Of a stretch of 19,638 nucleotides of DNA, positions 14,741 to 19,638 are shown in pieces. The notes beneath the pieces were generated by a model, which worked only from the letters and a program-made list of their open reading frames with translations, made no database searches and was not told the origin of the DNA. The DNA is from Anaerolineales bacterium UBA2232 (GTDB lineage Bacteria > Chloroflexota > Anaerolineae > UBA2200): positions 1 to 19,638 of the forward strand of contig DDYO01000231.1 of assembly GCA_002348045.1 (NCBI GenBank), given 5' to 3'. Positions within the stretch are counted from its first letter, which is position 1; every line of letters begins with the position of its first letter. A program made the position numbers and the translations under genes.

Positions 14741-15580
14741 TTAACCGACCAAGATCCAGGTCACAAAGCCCACTCCGACCAACAGAGTCAAGCCCGTCGT
14801 CAGGCATCCGGCTCCGGATCTCGATGAGCGCCGAGATCCAGCGGGTGTCCCTGTTGAGGAACGCTGCTTCGACTCCACCTGTTCGGAGAGCCAGCCTGAC
14901 CCGGGCGCAAACGCGCCCTTGATGTCACGGAGGTGCTGGCTCGTTGATGGCGGCGCGGATTCACTGGGCGCCAACGTCCCCTGTGTGGGCTCCGGAGTGT
15001 AGAGCCAGGCCGGGAGCCGGCTTCGTGCAGCCGCACTCCTGGGCTCGACGGGAATGCCCGGTGGACGTTCTGCTCCCTGTTGCTGGTTTGCCGCTCGTGG
15101 CGCGGGGGAGGCTAATGGCTTGGCAGCAGCGATGCTGTCAGCCAGAGTCCCCTGCGCTGGTTCGACGGCACGAGCACCGTCAAAGAGGAGCGCTTGCGCC
15201 TGACCGTCTCTCTCTGACGAAAGGCCTGGCGGCTCTGCCTGGACCGACGCTTCGCTTGCGTTCTCGAGGCTCCGGTGCTGGTCGACGTCCCATGTGGTCG
15301 AGGCCTCAATCGGTTCTAGAGCCTTGGCCTCTGATTGGCCGGAAGGTGCAGGCATGGAATCGGGACCGGCCTGGCATGGTTGCGCTGGATGGGCCTCAGT
15401 GAGCTCAACCTCGTCAAGGAGATGGGAGCCACAGAACTGGCAATATACGTTGGTGCTGGGGTTCAATCGACTGCACGAGGGGCAGATGAGGCCAGCAGGC
15501 TCATCCAATTGCTGCCCACAGTTGCTGCAGAAGCGGCTACCCTTTCGATTTTCCGTGCCGCACGCTGAACATGCCGTCAT
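14741..15580 (-). CDS. Double zinc-ribbon, low-complexity, C-terminally membrane-anchored protein
   Basis: 279 residues. Two zinc ribbons lie at the N-terminus: CSAC...CSNC (Cys4, 7, 18, 21) and CPSC...CQFC (Cys33, 36, 47, 50). They are followed by a long disordered region rich in Pro, Ala, Ser, Glu and Gln (about 55-250) with LPAWLYTPEP and GSGWLSEQVE motifs. A single hydrophobic segment near 258-277 ends the protein as a tail anchor. Such domain order is common in uncharacterised Chloroflexota proteins. The ATG at 15580 overlaps the HEAT gene's stop in ATGA, with AAGGAG eight bases upstream, so translation is coupled. The function is unknown; a scaffolding or zinc-sensing role is only speculation. 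The zinc ribbons may bind nucleic acid or protein. Confidence 0.85.
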   Translation of the reverse strand: MTACSACGTENRKGSRFCSNCGQQLDEPAGLICPSCSRLNPSTNVYCQFCGSHLLDEVELTEAHPAQPCQAGPDSMPAPSGQSEAKALEPIEASTTWDVDQHRSLENASEASVQAEPPGLSSERDGQAQALLFDGARAVEPAQGTLADSIAAAKPLASPAPRAANQQQGAERPPGIPVEPRSAAARSRLPAWLYTPEPTQGTLAPSESAPPSTSQHLRDIKGAFAPGSGWLSEQVESKQRSSTGTPAGSRRSSRSGAGCLTTGLTLLVGVGFVTWILVG

Positions 15581-16467
15581 AGGCTACGCTCCTTTTGCGG
15601 CATGGGGGCAGGCAGGCTGCTCGCGCGTAACCATGAGGGCCGCTGCTCTGCCCGAAGCCGGCGCTCGATTTCTCCCAATGCCTCGCGCGCTGCGCCAGCG
15701 AGGGATTTTCCGAAAACAACGGCTGAGTCATCCAATACGTTGGAGAGCGCAGGCCGCGCCTCCTCACCAGCTACCATGCCCAAGCCACGAACTGCCTGCC
15801 ACCTCACGCCCACATCACCGTCGCGCAGCAGGGGAAGCAAAAGCTCTACGACCGAACGATCGCCCCCCCGGGCCAGCGCGCTCACGGCAGCCGCCCGCAC
15901 GAGACCTTGCGGATCTGACAGCGCTTCCAACAGAGCGCTCCTGGCGTCGTTGTCGGCAAGGGACCCCAGCGCCAGGGCTGCCAGCCGGCGTACCTGTACA
16001 TCTGGATCGCGCAGAGCTTTGAGAAGGCTAGCAAGGGCAGCGGGATCTGGAAGATGACCAAGCGCCTCGGCCGCACTTTGCCTCACCGTTAGCCGTCGGC
16101 TGGCAAGTGCTCGGCAGAGGAAAGGGATGGCGCGCTTGTCACCGAGCTTGCCCAATGCCTCACACGCAGCAGTCCGTGTTTGGCTGTTTCGACTGGAGAA
16201 GAGGCGCTCCAGAGCCTGATAGCACAGCTCCGTCCTGCATTGGCTGAGGCTGTCGATGGCAGCCCACTGGACAAAGGGATGCGGGTCCTCCAGTGCACCC
16301 AGGAGAGCCGCCAGCACGCCGGCATTGCCCACCTGGCGACCCAAGGCCTGGGCCGCTTCCCAGCGGTCACGCGGGTGTCCGTCAATCAACTGTGCCAGCA
16401 AGGGCTCAACTGGCGGTGAACTTTGTGGTAAGACAGCCGACAGGGCTGCCCTCAGGCGTGTGATCAT
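15577..16467 (-). CDS. HEAT-repeat (PBS-lyase-like) protein
   Basis: About 296 residues made almost wholly of tandem helical HEAT repeats, each about 31 residues, for example AAIDSLSQC, AACEALGKLGDKRAIPFL, QSAAEALGHLPDPAALASLL, RLAALALGSLADNDARSALL and RAAAVSALARGGDRSVVELL. Such proteins form a curved protein-binding scaffold; no enzymatic residues are visible and the partner is unknown. The frame is open further to 16560, but the ATG at 16467 (or TTG at 16470, nine bases after GGAGG) fits best. It is the first gene of the operon running to the nucleotidyltransferase. The tail is MPQKERSL and overlaps the zinc-ribbon ATG. Confidence 0.85.
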   Translation of the reverse strand: MITRLRAALSAVLPQSSPPVEPLLAQLIDGHPRDRWEAAQALGRQVGNAGVLAALLGALEDPHPFVQWAAIDSLSQCRTELCYQALERLFSSRNSQTRTAACEALGKLGDKRAIPFLCRALASRRLTVRQSAAEALGHLPDPAALASLLKALRDPDVQVRRLAALALGSLADNDARSALLEALSDPQGLVRAAAVSALARGGDRSVVELLLPLLRDGDVGVRWQAVRGLGMVAGEEARPALSNVLDDSAVVFGKSLAGAAREALGEIERRLRAEQRPSWLRASSLPAPMPQKERSL

Positions 16468-16513
16468 CAAGAACCGTGGCCTCCGAACTGGCCAGATTCT
16501 AGCCTGCAGGCCA

Positions 16514-16687
16514 TCAAACTCCAAATACGGGACCACTGGACAAGGGCGCAACCATTCCACTGCAGAACCCGCAACGGTCGCCTCGAACCAGGCACCGGTG
16601 TGCCACCCTGGGATGCAGAGGGTGGACTAGCCCATCGGGCGCCAGGGATTGGTGAATGAGTGGCGCGGGCAGAGGCAGCGTCACCAT
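16514..16687 (-). CDS. Possible small protein, uncertain
   Basis: A 57-codon frame in the 318-base gap between the propeller gene and the HEAT gene. The ATG at 16687 follows AAGGGG with seven bases between. The translation has a Cys-rich middle (CLVRGDRCGFC) but no recognised domain, and the base composition is not clearly coding. It is reported because it is the only thing in the gap with a start and a ribosome site. It could be chance. Confidence 0.2.
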   Translation of the reverse strand: MVTLPLPAPLIHQSLAPDGLVHPLHPRVAHRCLVRGDRCGFCSGMVAPLSSGPVFGV

Positions 16688-16785
16688 GTCTTGACCCCTT
16701 GGTCGCGACTCTGCTCAGAAGCGGTAGCCGGTCGGCCTGCTCCTCGTGGGCCAGGGTTGGCGTGAACGGGGCACGAACTAGACAA

Positions 16786-18198
16786 TCATGGTGCAAGGAG
16801 GCATAGAGGCACAAAGGCATGATACCGTTGAGGCGAGTACAGTTGGCCATAGATGTCCGCCTCATTGGTTTGGGAGGGGTCGTCAAGCCAGGTGTGCCAT
16901 GCAATCAGGTACGAATCATGGGATTGGCTGAAACCCAGTTGTGGCGCAGTCTCAGAGAGGCCGGTCGCCGAGACCAGATGACGAGATCCCAAGAAGGCAC
17001 CGGCCCATGATAGGTGCTGGAGCTTGATGGAACTGCTGCCCGTCTCTGGGTCACCATCCCACCAGGCCAAGACGCACTCGGATTGCTGGGCATCGTAAAC
17101 AGCCACGCAGTCACGCTGTGAACCTGGTTCCACAGCGATGCCCAACGCATCGTTGATGATCAGTCCGTCGGCAGTGAGCTTCTGTCCCCAGATATCGCTC
17201 CCTTGCCCAGGGTTGTTATCTTCCTGCGTCCAAAAGGCCCAGTATCCGGCATCGATTCCTCCAGACACGACACCGGAAACCAGAGCGTTGTCATGGCGCG
17301 TGATCACAGAGTTGGGACCGCGGAGTGAGCCGTCTCGCTCCACGATTTGAGCAGACACAGTCTGGTTCGTAAAGTCATCCCAAACCACGATGAACTCTTG
17401 CAGCATGGGGTTGTAGGCAACAACTGGAGGAGCCCACTGGGAGCTAGGCTGAGCACTGATGATGATGTTGTGCCCTCGCGATGCGCCATCGCCGCCAATG
17501 CGCTGGCCCGCAATGGCACTCGTGTCCATGTCCTCCCATGTGACAAGGAGTTCGTCAGCCACGGGATCGTAGCCGCAGGCAGGGACCCACTGCTGGCAGT
17601 CATTCCCTGTCGTGACGGGCATGGCGTGGCCAAGGGGAGACCCGGACGGTGACAGCGCTTGGAGGTAAACACGATGGCTATTTCTCTGCCGGTGGTGCCA
17701 TACCAGCCAGTATCCCCGAACGGCAGGCCTGTAGACCACCCAGGGTGCCCACTGGTCGAACTCGGCCACGACCAAGGCAAAGTTGTCACCCAGGAGCCGC
17801 CCATCGGGGGCTATGCGCTGGGCATAGATGTCCAGGTCAGTGCCGTTGCGGCCGTCTTGCCAAACCACCAGGAACTCATCGCGATCGGGGTTCCAGGTCA
17901 CGGCCGGATCGAGCTGAATGCCCCCGGCCGTGCTGATAGGCAGGCTGTCCAGGCAGGGCAGGTCGCTGGATATCGTTACGCTCCTGATTGGGCCGCGCGC
18001 TGGCCCCACGGGCAGCCATTGGCCTGCGATTGTGTCAAATCGCCAGTTGCGAACGACGGAGGCCGCGGTCAGCGGATAGGGTTTAGCCTCCAGTTGAGTC
18101 ACGGACTCGTCGGCCAACGGAAACAGCGTGACGGACACCAGTAGCCAGGTAACGAGGATGGCACGCCTGAGGCAAGGGAGCCAGTTACGCAAGCTCAT
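16786..18198 (-). CDS. Secreted seven-repeat beta-propeller-like protein
   Basis: 470 residues. A basic N-terminus (Arg4, Arg11, Arg12) and a hydrophobic stretch AILVTWLLVSVTLFPLA (13-29) form a signal peptide, so it is exported. The rest consists of about seven diverged repeats of about 53 residues, each with a hydrophobic V/A/I-W strand and an acidic turn: VVWQD (111), LVWHH (165), VTWED (219), VVWDD (271), AFWTQ (321), LAWWD (377), IAWHT (432). Several carry DIYAQR or IWGQ and DG turns. Seven such units suggest a seven-bladed propeller. It ends HAFVPLCLLAP, a hydrophobic tail resembling those of many Chloroflexota secreted proteins. The ATG lies inside rarA, with a 14-base overlap; CGGAG is about seven bases upstream. 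No enzyme motif is visible. Confidence 0.85.
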   Translation of the reverse strand: MSLRNWLPCLRRAILVTWLLVSVTLFPLADESVTQLEAKPYPLTAASVVRNWRFDTIAGQWLPVGPARGPIRSVTISSDLPCLDSLPISTAGGIQLDPAVTWNPDRDEFLVVWQDGRNGTDLDIYAQRIAPDGRLLGDNFALVVAEFDQWAPWVVYRPAVRGYWLVWHHRQRNSHRVYLQALSPSGSPLGHAMPVTTGNDCQQWVPACGYDPVADELLVTWEDMDTSAIAGQRIGGDGASRGHNIIISAQPSSQWAPPVVAYNPMLQEFIVVWDDFTNQTVSAQIVERDGSLRGPNSVITRHDNALVSGVVSGGIDAGYWAFWTQEDNNPGQGSDIWGQKLTADGLIINDALGIAVEPGSQRDCVAVYDAQQSECVLAWWDGDPETGSSSIKLQHLSWAGAFLGSRHLVSATGLSETAPQLGFSQSHDSYLIAWHTWLDDPSQTNEADIYGQLYSPQRYHAFVPLCLLAP

Positions 18199-19534
18199 CC
18201 TGGGTCTCCGGCCCCAGCTGACGCAACCTGGTCAGAGCCTGTCTAATGGATTGCTCGTAGCCCAAGTCGCCAGGCCGATAGTAAGCTCTGCCTTGAAGGG
18301 CACCGGGCAGGTATTGCTGCTGGACCCAGTGCTCTGGGTAATCATGAGGATAGCGATAGCCGGTCCCATGCCCGAGGGCGACACCATCGCGGCTGGCGTC
18401 CTTCAGGTGTGCTGGTACCTCTGTGACTCCCCCACGTTCCACATCTTCCAAAGCACGAAAGTAGGCCCCACAGGAGTTGCTCTTGGGAGCCGTGGCCAGG
18501 TACAGCGCTGCCTGTGCCAATGGGTACTGTGCTTCTGGCAAGCCAACCCACTCCAAGGCCTGTGCGGTGGCGGTAGCTATCACCAGAGCCTGGGGATCCG
18601 CCAGTCCGATGTCTTCGGAGGAAAAGATGATCATACGGCGAACGATGAACCGGGGGTCCTCACCGCTGTAAATCATGCGAGCCATCCAGTACAGTGCTGC
18701 ATCTGGGTCGCTGCCGCGCAGGCTCTTGATAAAGGCCGAGACGGTGTCATAGTGGGCGTCGCCGTCCTTGTCGTAGAGCAGCGCTCGCCTCTGTATCGAG
18801 TCCTGTGCCACCTGAAGATCGATATGTACGTGGCCGAGCCGGTTGGCAGGCGTGGTGGTAACAGCTAGCTCGAGGGCGTTAAGGGCGTTGCGAGCATCGC
18901 CACCGGCGACGCGAACCAAGTGAGCGAGAGCATCTTCTTCGACGGTGACCGGAATCCTGCCCAGACCACGCTCGGGATCGCCAAGGGCGCGGCGGAGAAG
19001 GGTCTGAATCTGCTCGTCACTCAGGGGTTTGAGCTGGAAGATGCGCGATCGGGAGACGAGCGCGCCGATGACTTCAAAGTACGGGTTCTCAGTCGTAGCG
19101 CCGATGAGAATGATACTTCCGTCCTCTACGTGGGGGAGCAGCGCATCCTGTTGTGCCTTGTTGAATCGGTGGATCTCATCTACCAACACGATGGTGCGTT
19201 GGGCATGCATGCCTCGTCGTTCCTGGGCCTCTTTCACCAGCCGTCGGATGTCTGCCACTCCAGCCATCACGGCGCTGATGCTCTCAAAGTGAGAATGAGT
19301 AGTGTTAGCAATGATGCTGGCAAGAGTAGTCTTGCCCGTGCCTGGAGGTCCCCACAAGACCATCGATGACACGCGGTCGGCTTCGATGGCGCGGCGCAGG
19401 AGCGTCCCGGGGCCCACAATATGCTCTTGCCCCACGAATTCGTCCAACGTTCGCGGCCGCATGCGTGCGGCCAATGGCTGCTCTTTCTGAATCTGGAGCT
19501 GCCGACGGTGCTCGAAGAGACTTGTCCCTTTCAC
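18185..19534 (-). CDS. rarA: Replication-associated recombination protein A (MgsA/RarA AAA+ ATPase)
   Basis: 449 residues. RarA is an AAA+ ATPase related to clamp loaders; it acts at stalled replication forks with single-strand-binding protein and the recombination machinery. The Walker A motif GPPGTGKT is at residues 62-69, Walker B VDEIHRF at 118-124, sensor 1 IGATTENP near 141-148, and SRSRIFQL (about 157-164) contains the arginine finger region. The C-terminal tetramerisation part has PKSNSCGAYFRALEDVE and the family motif GYRYPHDYPEHWVQQQYLP. Two GTG starts are in frame: 19555 without a ribosome site and 19534, which is five bases after GGAGAGG. I prefer 19534. The gene ends 14 bases inside the propeller gene, so the two are coupled. 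A strong promoter lies upstream. Confidence 0.96.
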   Translation of the reverse strand: MKGTSLFEHRRQLQIQKEQPLAARMRPRTLDEFVGQEHIVGPGTLLRRAIEADRVSSMVLWGPPGTGKTTLASIIANTTHSHFESISAVMAGVADIRRLVKEAQERRGMHAQRTIVLVDEIHRFNKAQQDALLPHVEDGSIILIGATTENPYFEVIGALVSRSRIFQLKPLSDEQIQTLLRRALGDPERGLGRIPVTVEEDALAHLVRVAGGDARNALNALELAVTTTPANRLGHVHIDLQVAQDSIQRRALLYDKDGDAHYDTVSAFIKSLRGSDPDAALYWMARMIYSGEDPRFIVRRMIIFSSEDIGLADPQALVIATATAQALEWVGLPEAQYPLAQAALYLATAPKSNSCGAYFRALEDVERGGVTEVPAHLKDASRDGVALGHGTGYRYPHDYPEHWVQQQYLPGALQGRAYYRPGDLGYEQSIRQALTRLRQLGPETQDELA

Positions 19535-19579
19535 CTCATCCTCTCCCCCGCTCACGAAAGAACGTGCCGCGCCCTGAGC

Positions 19580-19609
19580 AGTGTATCACAGGCTCCAGTC
19601 CGATGCCAA
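19580..19609 (-). promoter_or_regulatory. Sigma-70-type promoter for rarA
   Basis: On the minus strand TTGGCA (19604-19609) and TACACT (19580-19585) are 18 bases apart. Transcription would start near 19573, about 40 bases before the preferred GTG. Both boxes are close to the consensus. Confidence 0.6.
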
Positions 19610-19638
19610 AAGGCGTTCCGACTCACAATTACTGTTAC

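Noticed and set aside
1..19638. Transposase, integrase, phage gene, CRISPR array or rRNA
   Set aside because: None seen on either strand; the repeats found are short hairpins or pairs and have no spaced array structure.

Overview
The window reads as an ordinary bacterial chromosome segment, densely packed and moderately GC-rich. The most likely source is a Chloroflexota (Anaerolineae-type) bacterium. This rests on the zinc-ribbon/HEAT housekeeping cluster, the YtxG/YtxH-like pair, and a secreted propeller protein ending in a short proline/leucine hydrophobic tail. The assignment is an inference from gene style, not from a marker gene.

Layout: (a) 1-583, a SAM methyltransferase cut by the left edge on the minus strand, divergent from (b) a plus-strand group at 721-3140: thioredoxin reductase, a DUF1858 CxxC protein, a terminator, then a P-loop kinase-like protein and a MaoC-type hydratase-fold protein. 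(c) A perfect 18-bp hairpin separates these from convergent minus-strand genes. Everything from there to the right end is on the minus strand. (d) 3244-5299 is an operon read mnmA, a small membrane protein, a DUF948/YtxG-like protein and a YtxH-like protein. (e) 5300-6251 is an AT-richer stretch holding an Arr-type rifamycin ADP-ribosyltransferase, flanked by a relic of an RlmD-like C-terminus that overlaps the mnmA start. (f) 6252-8828 has an intact RlmD-family methyltransferase and glutamate dehydrogenase. (g) 8976-11705 has gatB and alanine dehydrogenase. (h) 11901-16467 is a tight operon read HEAT-repeat protein, zinc-ribbon membrane protein, gatC, gatA and sugar-phosphate nucleotidyltransferase. 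(i) 16786-19534 has rarA overlapping a secreted seven-repeat propeller-like protein.

Themes: translation and RNA modification (gatCAB, mnmA, rlmD), nitrogen and amino-acid metabolism (gdhA, ald), and thiol redox (trxB plus DUF1858). The only obviously accessory part is the arr region. I found no CRISPR array, rRNA, tRNA, transposase or phage gene. I do not see a clear new multi-gene system. The best leads are the arr/rlmD-relic junction, the structured leader before ald, and the propeller protein coupled to rarA.
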